Source: Candidatus Mediterraneibacter avicola (GTDB lineage Bacteria > Bacillota > Clostridia > Lachnospirales > Lachnospiraceae). From it: a stretch of DNA of 60,203 bases. Below the pieces are notes generated by a model. The model was not told where the DNA came from. It was given only the letters and a program-made list of their open reading frames with translations, and did no database searches. This document shows positions 43,192 through 52,166 of this stretch, one piece after another. Position numbers and translations under genes: made by a program. Location of the stretch: assembly GCA_019115385.1 (NCBI GenBank), contig DXDR01000027.1:1-60203 (forward strand). Reading direction: 5' to 3'. Numbering within the stretch: position 1 is the stretch's first letter; every line of letters starts with the position of its first letter.

Positions 43192-43800
43192 CTACTCCCC
43201 GCAAAGTGTGCTGTCCAGATATTTCCCAAGGGAACGGCTCATATTCCCCTCAAAATCCACCTCTCCGTTTCTCAGGCACCATTCAAAAACATTTCCGATC
43301 ACGATCATCCGTATATCCGTAGTAAATTCTTCGATTTCCACATTCAGCCGGACAATTCCTGCAGCAATGGCCTTTTCCACATAAGTCTGTACCGTCACGA
43401 TCGGATAAGGACGTTCCGTGCGGATTGCCGCATTGAGCGCCTGGTTTTTTGTATCATAATACCCGGACATAAATTCCACGCCCAATTCACGGCAGTATTT
43501 TACATAATTCAAATATACCTGAATAATCCCTTCCTTCACTCCGGCTGCATTTTCGGGCAGTTCCAGAAGATCTGGATTGATCGTGGGCTGATCCTCTATA
43601 TAATACGAAAGCAGGTCATCCTTTGTCCGGAAATGATGATAAAAACTTCCGTTAGAAACCCCTGCTTCCTCACATATATTTTTGATGGATAATTCCTCAT
43701 ATCCCTTTTTCTGAAGAATCCTCTTGGCAGCCTGAAAAATCTTTTCCTTTGTCTCCCGGGACTTCTGCTGCTGTCTGGATAATTCTATTTTCTCACTCAT
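43192..43800 (-). CDS. TetR/AcrR family regulator
   Basis: 202 residues. The N-terminal HTH (KEKIFQAAKRILQKKGYEEL, ICEEAGVSNGSFYHHFRTKD) is typical of TetR proteins and is followed by a helical ligand domain. It is the first gene of an operon with the lipid kinase and probably regulates it and/or itself. No clear palindrome was found at its promoter (43858-43886) apart from the CCGGG hairpin at 43827-43847. The effector is unknown. Confidence 0.92.
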   Translation of the reverse strand: MSEKIELSRQQQKSRETKEKIFQAAKRILQKKGYEELSIKNICEEAGVSNGSFYHHFRTKDDLLSYYIEDQPTINPDLLELPENAAGVKEGIIQVYLNYVKYCRELGVEFMSGYYDTKNQALNAAIRTERPYPIVTVQTYVEKAIAAGIVRLNVEIEEFTTDIRMIVIGNVFEWCLRNGEVDFEGNMSRSLGKYLDSTLCGE

Positions 43801-43857
43801 AGCTGTATTCTCCTGTTATTTGGACGGACTCCGGGAATGCCCGGGTCTTTCGTGGAC

Positions 43858-43886
43858 AGTATACCACATCTTCCAGACGGATTCAA
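43858..43886 (-). promoter_or_regulatory. Promoter of the TetR-lipid kinase operon
   Basis: TTGAAT (43881-43886), 17-bp spacer, TATACT (43858-43863) on the minus strand. It starts 21 bp after the sfsA-mutY stop codon, with no good terminator between. Confidence 0.65.
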
Positions 43887-43907
43887 GAAAACAGAGCGGA
43901 CTCTGTC

Positions 43908-45665
43908 TCACGTCCCGGACCGTGCCGTCCTCCCCAGTCCTACCTTTTCCAGATAGGGCGCAAAGGCCGACGGTATGGGATATCTTGATTCCAGTTCATC
44001 ACGTCCGGCAAAGATCACATTCCCCGGCATACTTCTCTCCAATTCGTCCACCAGGATCTCGTACCCCGTCATGTGCCACTCCACATGGCTGAATATATGT
44101 TTTGCATCTCCCAGGCTTCTGATGCGCACAGGAACCAGACCCAGCGATTTTCCGTACTCTACCGCCTGTTCCTGACTCAGATGTCCCTCCACACCCGGGA
44201 ATTCATACAGCCCTGCCAGCAGCCCTCTGGCCGGCCTCTTCTGTATCGCGACTGAACGACTGTCACAGAAAACAAACACCGTGCGTTCCTCGATCCGGCG
44301 GGGTTTCGCTTTCTGACGAACCGGGTAGTCAGTCTGCCTTCCCTGCTCATATGCAAGACAGATGTGCTTTACCGGGCACTCCTTACATTTCGGTTCCCCA
44401 TTCGGAAGACATACGATCGCCCCCAGTTCGATCAGGCTCTGATTAAAATCCCCGGCCTTCCCCCGCGGGATGATCTCTTCTATCATACCTTCAATTTTTT
44501 TCTTCACTGATGCTTTTGTAATATCCTCCGGGTCCGCAAGAAGCCGTGTGACCACCCGGAGCACATTGCCGTCCACCGCTGGTTTCGGAATATTGTATAC
44601 AAACGAGCTGATCGCCCCGGCCGTATAGCTGCCGATTCCCTTCAGCGAGCGGATCGCTTCGTACGTCTCGGGGAAATGCCCCCCGTATTCCTCCATAATC
44701 TGGCGCGCGGCTTCTTTCAGGTTGCGCGCTCTGCTGTAATATCCCAGGCCTTCCCACAGCTTCAGAAGCCTCTCTTCAGGAACCTCCGCCAGAGCCTGTA
44801 CATCCGGCAGTTCTCTCAGGAACCGGTCATAATAAGGCTTTACCGCCTCTACCCGTGTTTGCTGCAGCATGATCTCCGAGATCCACACCCGGTAGGCATT
44901 CATCCGTTTCCTCCAGGGCAGGTCTCTTTTATTTTCCCGGAACCATGCCGTCAGAGGCTCTGCCGCCTCTTTTAGCCTGGGACTCCCAAGCACCACGTCC
45001 ACCGGATCGGCTATCGCTATTTTGTCAGGCTCCACCGTGCAGTCATATGCCAGAATTTTTACCCCCGCCGCCGCTGCCCTGGAAAGGGCTTCGGCAAAGG
45101 CCGGATGGGTATCGGTATTGGGCGTAAAGTACCGTACGTCTTTCATCTGGATAACAAAAAAGACATACGTCTCATACCCCTCCTTCCCGGCCCTCATCAG
45201 TTCCTCCAGATGTTTCACCGCACGGTCACTGGGCGCATCCGGGAAGCGGCATACTCCGCCTTCTTCCAGTGTCACGCCTTTTACCTCGATAAAGATTTTT
45301 CTCTCTCCCGCCTCCACATACAGGTCAAACCGGGAAGAACCGTATACAGTCTCCGGGCGGACCAGCGTTATGCCCGGTATAAATTTCCCCTGCTCGATCC
45401 ATTCCCTCACCGCCTGATTTGGGATCTGGGAGTCCATATTGATAAGCCGTTCCCCCTTCTCCACAGCGATCAGATCCCACTTTGTCTTTCGGGAGGGATT
45501 CCGGCTCTCCTGCACATAGATCACTGCTCCGGGAACCAGCAGTTCTGCACATCTCCCCGTATTTTTTACATGGATCGTTTCCTTCTTTCCACAGATGCCG
45601 GCATATGCTATAAACCGATTCGGCCGTTCCAGAAAAACAGCCTGCTCAATTCTCTCGTATTTCAT
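43908..45665 (-). CDS. SfsA nuclease-MutY adenine glycosylase fusion
   Basis: 585 residues that read as two complete proteins. Residues 1 to about 232 are SfsA: MKYERIEQAVFLERPNRFIA, then FDLYVEAGERKIFIEVKG as a PD-(D/E)xK-like nuclease core. The rest is MutY: catalytic Glu in ISEIMLQQTRV, a helix-hairpin-helix ending in KGIGSYTAGA, catalytic Asp in PAVDGNVLR, a four-Cys [4Fe-4S] site (CLPNGEPKCKECPVKHIC) and a NUDIX-like 8-oxoG recognition domain (GLLAGLYEFPGVEG). MutY removes A opposite 8-oxoG. I chose the ATG at 45665, where the SfsA domain begins. Confidence 0.93.
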   Translation of the reverse strand: MKYERIEQAVFLERPNRFIAYAGICGKKETIHVKNTGRCAELLVPGAVIYVQESRNPSRKTKWDLIAVEKGERLINMDSQIPNQAVREWIEQGKFIPGITLVRPETVYGSSRFDLYVEAGERKIFIEVKGVTLEEGGVCRFPDAPSDRAVKHLEELMRAGKEGYETYVFFVIQMKDVRYFTPNTDTHPAFAEALSRAAAAGVKILAYDCTVEPDKIAIADPVDVVLGSPRLKEAAEPLTAWFRENKRDLPWRKRMNAYRVWISEIMLQQTRVEAVKPYYDRFLRELPDVQALAEVPEERLLKLWEGLGYYSRARNLKEAARQIMEEYGGHFPETYEAIRSLKGIGSYTAGAISSFVYNIPKPAVDGNVLRVVTRLLADPEDITKASVKKKIEGMIEEIIPRGKAGDFNQSLIELGAIVCLPNGEPKCKECPVKHICLAYEQGRQTDYPVRQKAKPRRIEERTVFVFCDSRSVAIQKRPARGLLAGLYEFPGVEGHLSQEQAVEYGKSLGLVPVRIRSLGDAKHIFSHVEWHMTGYEILVDELERSMPGNVIFAGRDELESRYPIPSAFAPYLEKVGLGRTARSGT

Positions 45666-45835
45666 GATACTTTCTGCTCCCTGCCGTGATTTATACTTCA
45701 CGGTCTTCTTCTGATTTTATCTCTCACATTTTATCACATACAGTCAACCGCCGGAAGCTCCAAAAGGCATATTCGGGGACTGTATGCGGCCGCTAAGGTC
45801 TCGGACAAGCCCGGACTTTAGCTCGTGGCTGTCAC

Positions 45836-45868
45836 AGAAAAAGACCAGGCTTTTCTATCGCCTGGTCT
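45836..45868 (-). terminator. Terminator of the amino-acid ABC operon
   Basis: On the minus strand AGACCAGGC (45860-45868) pairs with GCCTGGTCT (45842-45850) and is followed by TTTTTC, 15 bp after the ATPase stop codon. Confidence 0.9.
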
Positions 45869-45882
45869 CTCGTTTGACACTA

Positions 45883-46707
45883 TCACAATATCTTTGACAG
45901 GAATTCCTGCAGCCGCTCATCCTTGGGCTGATAGAAGAATTCCTGCGGCGGAGCCTCCTCGAGGATCTGTCCGTCGTCCATAAAAAGCACCCTATTTGCC
46001 ACCTCTCTGGCAAATCCCATCTCATGGGTAACGACCACCATCGTCATGCCGTCCTTGGCCAGCTTTTTCATCAGGTCAAGCACCTCGCCTACCATCTCCG
46101 GATCCAGAGCTGATGTAGGCTCGTCAAAAAGGATCACATCCGGGTTCATGGCCAGGGATCGGATAATGGCGACTCTCTGTTTCTGTCCGCCCGAAAGAGT
46201 GGACGGATACGCGTCGGCTTTGTCGTCCAGCCCGATCCGCTTCAGCAGATCCAGCGCCTGCTGCTTTGCCTCGCTTTTAATCTGCTCCTTTGTCGTCGTG
46301 ATCGGGATCAGTTCTTCTTTTTTACCGCGGAACAGGTTCTTAATCCGTATGATCCTGTTCTTACGCTTTGCCTTTTTCAGATCTTTGCATCTGAGGTAAG
46401 CCGGAGCCATCATCACATTCTGGAGGACCGACTTATTATTGAACAGATTAAAGTGCTGGAAAACCATTCCCATATGGCGCCGGTGCTGATTGATATCCAC
46501 TTTCATATCCGCGATGTCGACGCCCTTAAAAATAATACTGCCGGACGTCGGATCCTCCATACAGTTGAGACACCGCAGAAAGGTGCTTTTACCGGAGCCG
46601 GAAGGCCCGAGCACTGCGACAATATCGCCTTTGTTAATGGTGATATTGACTCCTTTGAGGACTTCAAGGCCACCAAAGCTTTTTTTCAGATTAATTACGT
46701 CTATCAC
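45883..46707 (-). CDS. Polar amino-acid ABC transporter ATPase (GlnQ-like) with basic insertion
   Basis: 274 residues. Walker A is GPSGSGKST, the Q-loop is in [10 protein letters not shown], the signature is [11 protein letters not shown], Walker B is [14 protein letters not shown] and the switch His is in VVTHEMG. Family members are about 240 residues. The extra length is a basic insertion between the Q-loop and the signature ([20 protein letters not shown] and onward, about residues 104-145). It powers the import system with the permease (17-bp overlap) and the binding protein. The likely substrate is a polar amino acid. Confidence 0.93.
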   Translation of the reverse strand: MIDVINLKKSFGGLEVLKGVNITINKGDIVAVLGPSGSGKSTFLRCLNCMEDPTSGSIIFKGVDIADMKVDINQHRRHMGMVFQHFNLFNNKSVLQNVMMAPAYLRCKDLKKAKRKNRIIRIKNLFRGKKEELIPITTTKEQIKSEAKQQALDLLKRIGLDDKADAYPSTLSGGQKQRVAIIRSLAMNPDVILFDEPTSALDPEMVGEVLDLMKKLAKDGMTMVVVTHEMGFAREVANRVLFMDDGQILEEAPPQEFFYQPKDERLQEFLSKIL

Positions 46708-47401
46708 TCTTCCTCAGGCTCCTTTCCAGTATTTTTATCAACAGAGTAACCACGAGCACAAGCCCGATATAAATCAGCGCCATCACCAGATACGGAACCA
46801 TAAATTCATAATTATTCGCTCCGATATAGCTAAATGCCACATACAGATCTGCCGCGCCGACAAAACTTACCACCGAGGTCTCTTTGATCAGCGTAATAAA
46901 CTCATTCCCCAGTGTGGGAAGTATATTCTTCACCGCCTGCGGGATCACGATCTTTGTCATCCCCTCTCTAAAGCTTAATCCGACTGCCCTTGCAGCCTCC
47001 ATCTGTCCCACATCCACAGACTGGATGCCGCTTCTCATAATCTCCGATATGTAGGCGCCGCTGTTCAGGCCGAATACGAGCATGGACACCTGCACGCCGG
47101 TCACATGCAGACCGATCAGCGGGAAGAGCACATAGTAAAATACAAGGAGCTGCACCACCATCGGTGTACCGCGGAAAAATGCTACATAAAAACTGCAGAA
47201 TCCGTTCAAGATCCGGGGCAGCCGCTTATATTTCGGCACGACGCGCACTGTCGCGATCAGTGTGCCGATAATGATCCCGACGATCAGTCCGGTCACTGCG
47301 ATCAGAATCGTGTTCTGCAGACCTTCCACAACTCTCGTATAGCCGTTCTGCTCTATAAATATCTCCAAAAATTTATCTATCTTCTGACTAAAATCACCCA
47401 T
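46691..47401 (-). CDS. Amino-acid ABC transporter permease (HisM/GlnP family)
   Basis: 236 residues, about five transmembrane segments. The leading [20 protein letters not shown] and the cytoplasmic coupling segment [20 protein letters not shown] (EAA loop) define the His/Glu/Gln/Arg/opine subfamily. It lies between the binding-protein and ATPase genes and overlaps the latter by 17 bp. A stem-loop in front of it (47420-47473) probably lowers its expression relative to the binding protein. Confidence 0.95.
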   Translation of the reverse strand: MGDFSQKIDKFLEIFIEQNGYTRVVEGLQNTILIAVTGLIVGIIIGTLIATVRVVPKYKRLPRILNGFCSFYVAFFRGTPMVVQLLVFYYVLFPLIGLHVTGVQVSMLVFGLNSGAYISEIMRSGIQSVDVGQMEAARAVGLSFREGMTKIVIPQAVKNILPTLGNEFITLIKETSVVSFVGAADLYVAFSYIGANNYEFMVPYLVMALIYIGLVLVVTLLIKILERSLRKSDRRN

Positions 47402-47419
47402 CGTTATCCCTTCTCAAAA

Positions 47420-47473
47420 GAAGGAAAATGCCTGCATCTATGACCGCTGCCTGAGATGCCTGTATTTTCCTTC
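47420..47473 (-). promoter_or_regulatory. Intercistronic stem-loop between binding protein and permease genes
   Basis: GAAGGAAAATGCCTGCATCT (47420-47439) and AGATGCCTGTATTTTCCTTC (47454-47473) form a 20-bp stem with three mismatches, followed on the minus strand by TTTT. It is a likely partial terminator or mRNA stabiliser. Confidence 0.7.
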
Positions 47474-47512
47474 CTGTGTTCAAGTCAATCTGGTTTTTTC
47501 CGTAATTCCTGC

Positions 47513-48379
47513 TTACCGCATTTCGTTGATTGATTCCGTGATCGCTGCCGCCGGAGCCGCATCGATGATCACATAGTCGATATTTCCGTTGAGCATATCT
47601 GTCACTGCCAGAGAACCATTTTTATATGTCTGACAAGTCGCTTTAAGACCCGGGAAACCGAGATCCTCGCTGCCCTCTACATAGCTGTTTCCTGTTGTTC
47701 CCTGCTGTACGCCGATCTTCACAGAAGAATCCAGCTCACCCAGGGCTTTTGCGATAGAATCAGCGTCTGTCATATCGTCAAATTTTGTATCGCTGCTGGG
47801 TACGATCAGCCTCTGGGACGCCTGGTAGTATGTCTCGGAAAACGTCACATATTCTTTTCTGTCCTCACTTACTGTAAGACCAGCCATAGCAATATCACAT
47901 TTCTGCTGTCCTACAGAAAGGCAGACAGCGTCAAAATCCATGTTCTGGATCACGAGTTCCTGCCCCAGCTCCTCGGCAAGGAGCGCTGCGATCTCCATAT
48001 CGATTCCCACATAACTGTCACCCTGCATATACTCGAAAGGCTCAAACGCCGCATTCGTCGCAACGACCAGCTGATCCTTTGACGGGTCCAACGCTGCGGA
48101 CTCTACCGGGGTCGGCTCCCCGCCGCCAAAATATTTATCACAGATCTCATCGAGGGTTCCGTCCGCTTTGATCTTCTGAATGAATGCATTTACCTGCTCA
48201 AGGAGTTCAGGCTGTGATTTGTCTACGCCGAATGCATATTCTTCACTGGTAAGATCCACGTCGATCACCTTTGCCGTTTTTGCTCCTGAGCCTTTTCCAT
48301 CATCACCGCTGCTTCCGCAGCCTGCTGCCAGACCTGCAACAAGCGCTGCAGACAGAAATACTGCCAAAAACTTTTTCAT
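47513..48379 (-). CDS. Amino-acid binding lipoprotein, circularly permuted SBP_bac_3
   Basis: 288 residues. The lipoprotein signal FLSAALVAGLAAGC has its lipobox Cys at 21. In ordinary SBP_bac_3 proteins the segment like EEYAFGVDKSQPELLEQVNA ... TLDEICDKYFG is the C-terminal end. Here it comes first (residues about 40-85). It is followed by a linker and then the normal N-terminal start QLVVATNAAFEPFEYMQGDS, with VGIDMEIAALLAEELG, DIAMAGLTVSEDRKEYVTFS and GVQQGTTGNSYV. The protein ends at AAAITESINEMR, just where the moved segment would begin. It should still fold into two lobes and bind a polar amino acid. Confidence 0.9.
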   Translation of the reverse strand: MKKFLAVFLSAALVAGLAAGCGSSGDDGKGSGAKTAKVIDVDLTSEEYAFGVDKSQPELLEQVNAFIQKIKADGTLDEICDKYFGGGEPTPVESAALDPSKDQLVVATNAAFEPFEYMQGDSYVGIDMEIAALLAEELGQELVIQNMDFDAVCLSVGQQKCDIAMAGLTVSEDRKEYVTFSETYYQASQRLIVPSSDTKFDDMTDADSIAKALGELDSSVKIGVQQGTTGNSYVEGSEDLGFPGLKATCQTYKNGSLAVTDMLNGNIDYVIIDAAPAAAITESINEMR

Positions 48380-48433
48380 CTTTTCTTCCTCCATATACTT
48401 TCAAATTGCATAATCATACAGATTATCTTAATA

Positions 48434-48461
48434 ATTTTACCATGTTTCCGCCAAAAAACAA
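48434..48461 (-). promoter_or_regulatory. Possible promoter of the amino-acid ABC operon
   Basis: TTGTTT (48456-48461), 16-bp spacer, TAAAAT (48434-48439) on the minus strand, 55 bp before the binding-protein ATG. Confidence 0.5.
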
Positions 48462-48567
48462 GACTAATTCTGAAATATATGTTCTTTCCTATGCATTTCC
48501 ATAACTATATGCCTGTATGCCGGCGTCAACCGGCGATCTGTTTCCCCCGTCAGCCGTTTTCCCTGTA

Positions 48568-49392
48568 TCAGAGGACCATGGGGAGTCCAAAATAAAGCAG
48601 CACGATAACGCCAAGCACGATCCTGTAATATCCAAATACCTTGAAATCATGATTTTGGATGTATTTTAACAGGAATTTGATCGCCAGGACAGATACGATA
48701 AATGACACCGCCGTCCCAAGCAGAAGAAGGAATACCTGCATCCCTGTAAAATTCAGTCCAAACTTAAACAGCCTCAGAGCGCTTGCCCCAAACATCGCCG
48801 GTATGGCAAGAAAGAACGTATACTCAGCCGCAAGCCCCCTGGAGATCCCGAGCATGAGCGCACCCACGATCGTCGCGCCGGAACGGGATGTCCCCGGTAT
48901 CAGCGCCAGCATCTGAAATACGCCGATAAAAAGGATCATTGGGACAGTAAGCTGGGACATTTCCGTCACTCTGGGCTTCCTGCCCTTCTGATAGTTTTCC
49001 ACCACGATAAAAAGCACGCCATAGATGATCAGGGTAGCCGCTATGACCAGCTCACTGCCCAGTTTCGCCTCTATGAAATCATTGAACAGAACTCCTACGA
49101 TCCCGGCAGGTATCGATCCGATCAGGACTTTGATCCAGATCTGTATCGTAAACAGCTTCTGCTTCTTTGTCTTCCGCGGCGAAAAGGGGTTCAGCTTATG
49201 GAAATAGATCACCACTACCGCAAGAATCGCTCCAAGCTGGATCACCACTTCAAACATTTTGAAAAAATCGTTCCCCTGCTGAAGCGGCATAATACTGTCC
49301 AGGAGGATCAGATGGCCCGTACTGCTGATCGGCAGCCATTCCGTGATTCCCTCCACAATTCCAAAAATAATCGTTTTTAATGCTTCTATCAT
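48568..49392 (-). CDS. uppP: Undecaprenyl-diphosphatase UppP (BacA)
   Basis: 274-residue polytopic membrane enzyme that dephosphorylates undecaprenyl diphosphate, recycling the peptidoglycan lipid carrier and giving bacitracin tolerance. The active-site motifs are GITEWLPISSTGHLIL near the N-terminus and PGTSRSGATIVGALMLG in the second half. AGGAGG precedes the ATG. It is followed 27 bp upstream by a Cof-type phosphatase gene on the same strand. Confidence 0.96.
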   Translation of the reverse strand: MIEALKTIIFGIVEGITEWLPISSTGHLILLDSIMPLQQGNDFFKMFEVVIQLGAILAVVVIYFHKLNPFSPRKTKKQKLFTIQIWIKVLIGSIPAGIVGVLFNDFIEAKLGSELVIAATLIIYGVLFIVVENYQKGRKPRVTEMSQLTVPMILFIGVFQMLALIPGTSRSGATIVGALMLGISRGLAAEYTFFLAIPAMFGASALRLFKFGLNFTGMQVFLLLLGTAVSFIVSVLAIKFLLKYIQNHDFKVFGYYRIVLGVIVLLYFGLPMVL

Positions 49393-49419
49393 TTTTCTTC
49401 CTCCTCTTAATCACGCTGT

Positions 49420-50253
49420 TCAACTGTTCAGAGCAAACTTTTCAATGGCCTTTGCCACACCTTCTTCTTCATTGCTGGCCGTAATATAATCCGCCGCCTG
49501 TTTTACCTCGTCCTCGGCATTTTCCATAGCGACTCCAAAACCCACTTCTCTGAGCATAGCCGTGTCGTTATCCCCGTCACCGCAGGCCATGATCTCCTCC
49601 CTGCGTATTCCAAGATATCTGCCCAGAGTAACAAGTCCGGTTCCCTTATTCACGCCCGGAGCATTAATCTCGATGTTATATTTTAGTGAACCGACAAGTT
49701 CAAACTCTCCTTCCGCCTCCAGGTCTTCCCAGGCTCTTTGTTTCTCTTCCATATCCGCAAAGAGCGCCTGTGTTTTGTCGAGGCCCCGGTTTTCTTGTTC
49801 CACAAGCTTCCGGATATCCGGGACAGGCAGCCTTGTAGTTCTCACATATTCCCACATGTTAGGATTTTTGTGGTATTTTTCTATCTGAGACATTTGGTCC
49901 GCCGCAAGATATCCCTGCCCGTCAAAATATACCTCCTGCAGTGTGTCATATCTTCCGCATATTTCCAATGCCTTCAATGCCTGTTCCGGCGAGAGAAGCT
50001 TTTCCTCAATTATACGGTTTTCCTGCTGGTCTATGATCCGGGCGCCGTTTGCTGTGAGCGCGTACCTTATCCCCGGAAACTCCCTCAGTTCCTGCGGGAT
50101 TCCCGTCCACGGGCGTCCCGTGGCCGCCAGCACTACGATTCCCCTTTCTATCGCTCTTCGCAGGACCTCCCTTGTATATGGCAGAAGTTCCTTTTTATCG
50201 CTCAGAAGAGTACCGTCCAGATCCAGTCCGATCATTTTTATTTTCCGTTTCAC
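49420..50253 (-). CDS. Cof-type HAD-IIB phosphatase
   Basis: 277 residues. Motif I is LDLDGTLL (D11 nucleophile, D13), motif II ATGRPW, the motif III Lys lies in NKGTGL, and motif IV is ACGDGDNDTAML. An IIB alpha/beta cap lies between motifs II and III. Such enzymes dephosphorylate sugar phosphates or cofactors, and the substrate is not readable. The start is a GTG at 50253 with AAAGGA upstream. An ATG six codons later would remove part of the first strand. Confidence 0.9.
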   Translation of the reverse strand: MKRKIKMIGLDLDGTLLSDKKELLPYTREVLRRAIERGIVVLAATGRPWTGIPQELREFPGIRYALTANGARIIDQQENRIIEEKLLSPEQALKALEICGRYDTLQEVYFDGQGYLAADQMSQIEKYHKNPNMWEYVRTTRLPVPDIRKLVEQENRGLDKTQALFADMEEKQRAWEDLEAEGEFELVGSLKYNIEINAPGVNKGTGLVTLGRYLGIRREEIMACGDGDNDTAMLREVGFGVAMENAEDEVKQAADYITASNEEEGVAKAIEKFALNS

Positions 50254-50390
50254 TTTATCCGTTCCTTTCTATAGTAAAGGTTATCTCTCCGTTCATGCCG
50301 TTCGGGATGTTTTTTTCATCAGCTTTGCTCCGCATATCTCCATAATATTTGTTCACATTACATAATTTTCTTGTTTCATTGTAACAGAGT

Positions 50391-50419
50391 TTGATTAATA
50401 ACGCAATTTATAGTATAAT
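50391..50419 (+). promoter_or_regulatory. Promoter of the coiled-coil cell wall hydrolase gene
   Basis: TTGATT (50391-50396), 17-bp spacer, consensus TATAAT (50414-50419). The leader of about 85 nt contains a GC-rich hairpin, TGCCGC with GCGGCA, around 50447-50480. Confidence 0.75.
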
Positions 50420-50509
50420 AGTTATCCGGCAACCGATAATTGATCACTGCCGCGGACCGGATCGCCGGCCAGCGGCGGCGGCAATTTACCCAAGAAAGGA
50501 TTTGAGATT

Positions 50510-51538
50510 ATGGATATCAGTAAAAAACGATGGTTCCAGACAGGAATTGCTCTGTTCTGTTCTGTCGCGATCGGGTTTTCCACGCTTCCTGCATTTGCGG
50601 ACGGAGACGTTGAAAGCCTGGAAGACCAGACCTCTGCCCTTGAAAATGAACTTGCGGATATCAATCAGGATATTCTCTCTCTGAATGATGAAATTACTAC
50701 CGCAGAAATGCAGATAGAAATACTGGAGGGCGAGATCGGACGAACCTCTGATGCCCTTACTGAAGCCGTTGAAGACGAGGAACAGCAATACGAGGATATG
50801 AAAACCCGCATTAAATATATGTATGAAAACGGCAGCGCATCACTGCTGGAGATGCTTTTCTCTGCCGAAAACATGGCGGATTTTCTAAACAAAGCGGATT
50901 TTATCGAACACCTCAGCGAATATGACAGGGAGGCTCTGGAAGAGCTCAAATCAGTCCATCAGGAGATTGAGGATCAGAAAACAGCCCTGGAGGAGCAGCA
51001 GGCTTCCCTGCAGACGCTTCAGGCAGACCTCCAGACAAAGAAAACAGAGCTGCAGGCAAAAGCCGACGAGACTTCCACCAATCTTGCGGAAGTACAGGCT
51101 GAACTTGAAAAAGCCAGACAAGAGGAAGCCCGGGCTGCCGAGGAGACTTCCGGCTCGGTCACATCCGGCGGGAGCATCAATGCTTCTGCGGATGACATCA
51201 CTCTGATGGCAGCGCTTCTGGACTGCGAAGCCATCCATAACTATGAGGCTATGCTTGCTGTCGCTACTGTAATCATGAATCGTGTAGAAAGTCCCCGTTT
51301 TCCAAATACGATCCGGGGAGTCATCTACGCAAAGGGACAGTTTGAGCCTACTTGGACAGGCCGTCTCGACGCAGCCCTCAGGCGTGGTCCCACAAGTTTA
51401 GCGCGGCAGGCGGCGACTGACGCAGTCAACGGGAAAAGACTTGCCGCAGTCGCAAACTGCTACTTTTTCCTCTATGCGCCTTACACCGACAGGACAGGCG
51501 TAAACATCGGAAACAACCTCTTCTTCGAGCGCTGGTAA
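50510..51538 (+). CDS. Secreted coiled-coil (PcsB-like) cell wall hydrolase with SleB domain
   Basis: 342 residues. A signal peptide (FQTGIALFCSVAIGFSTLPAFA) is followed by a long two-segment coiled coil (residues about 35-205) interrupted by KYMYENGSASLLEMLFSAEN, as in PcsB/CwlO-type N-domains that are controlled by FtsEX. A short Ser/Gly linker leads to a C-terminal Hydrolase_2 domain (LLDCEAIHNYEAMLAVATVI, NRVESPRFP, GQFEPTWTGR). The combination suggests a division- or growth-linked peptidoglycan hydrolase. No ftsEX gene is adjacent. It is paralogous to 21594-22241. Confidence 0.9.
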   Translation: MDISKKRWFQTGIALFCSVAIGFSTLPAFADGDVESLEDQTSALENELADINQDILSLNDEITTAEMQIEILEGEIGRTSDALTEAVEDEEQQYEDMKTRIKYMYENGSASLLEMLFSAENMADFLNKADFIEHLSEYDREALEELKSVHQEIEDQKTALEEQQASLQTLQADLQTKKTELQAKADETSTNLAEVQAELEKARQEEARAAEETSGSVTSGGSINASADDITLMAALLDCEAIHNYEAMLAVATVIMNRVESPRFPNTIRGVIYAKGQFEPTWTGRLDAALRRGPTSLARQAATDAVNGKRLAAVANCYFFLYAPYTDRTGVNIGNNLFFERW

Positions 51539-51548
51539 CAGCATTTAG

Positions 51549-51672
51549 AATGTACCGTAGAAAGACAGAAACCGGGGAAACGGCATTGAGATATACAGCA
51601 GGCTTATTCGAGCTATACGAGTTAGCCTGCTGTATATCTTGTTTTTAGCCGTTTCCCCGGTTTCATGATTTT
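51549..51672. repeat. Structured hairpin repeat, copy B
   Basis: The outer 17-bp perfect stem GAAACCGGGGAAACGGC (51568-51584) pairs with 51648-51664. The inner 16-bp perfect stem AGATATACAGCAGGCT (51589-51604) pairs with 51624-51639. The loop contains GAGCTATACGAGTT. It is homologous to copy A at 41298-41422, with compensating stem changes. It lies between the convergent SleB-like and hemerythrin genes, where it could terminate both. Confidence 0.85.
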
Positions 51673-51730
51673 TCCCATCGCCCGTATCCATTAATTTTCA
51701 GATACTTTAGTCCCTTCAACAGATCCGAAT

Positions 51731-52153
51731 CTACAGCCTCTCGCTGTTGCTGTTCATGTATTTATATTCTGCCACAGACCGGTCAAAGGTTTTGATGTGT
51801 CCATACAGCCACTCGATCACGTTTTTATTGACCTGCTCTACGAATGCGTTGGACGGGCCTTCCTCTTCCTCCAGCATATTGTAAAGGTCTTTCACAACCT
51901 CGCGCAGTTTGTCATGCTCCTTTTTGTGAGCGTCTATTCCCGGGTAGCCTATAGTTTCCTGAAGTTTTTCCTCTTCGCCAAAGTGGAATTCCGTATAATC
52001 TGCCAGATAGTCCAGGGTTGTTATCGCCACTCTTTTATCGTTGCCGTTCTCACAGCTGTCCAGAAGCTTATTGATCTTTTCGATCAATTCCCTGTGCTGT
52101 CCGTCGATCATTTCGTTTCCTGTTACCAGATTGTCGTCAAATACTGCTCTCAT
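51731..52153 (-). CDS. Bacteriohemerythrin
   Basis: 140-residue single-domain hemerythrin with the complete di-iron ligand set: H20 (DGQHREL), H57 and E61 (FHFGEEE), H76 and H80 (DAHKKEH), H119 and D124 (YGHIKTFD). It binds O2 reversibly and probably buffers or senses oxygen in this anaerobe. AGGAGG precedes the ATG at 52153. The gene follows nudC with a 13-bp gap, so the two are probably co-transcribed. Confidence 0.95.
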   Translation of the reverse strand: MRAVFDDNLVTGNEMIDGQHRELIEKINKLLDSCENGNDKRVAITTLDYLADYTEFHFGEEEKLQETIGYPGIDAHKKEHDKLREVVKDLYNMLEEEEGPSNAFVEQVNKNVIEWLYGHIKTFDRSVAEYKYMNSNSERL

Positions 52154-52166
52154 ACTTTTGTTCCTC

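Noticed and set aside
50426-50509. Cyclic-di-AMP (ydaO) riboswitch upstream of the SleB/PcsB-like hydrolase
   Set aside because: Such genes often carry one, but the leader is only about 85 nt and lacks the conserved ydaO blocks. Only a GC-rich hairpin is present.
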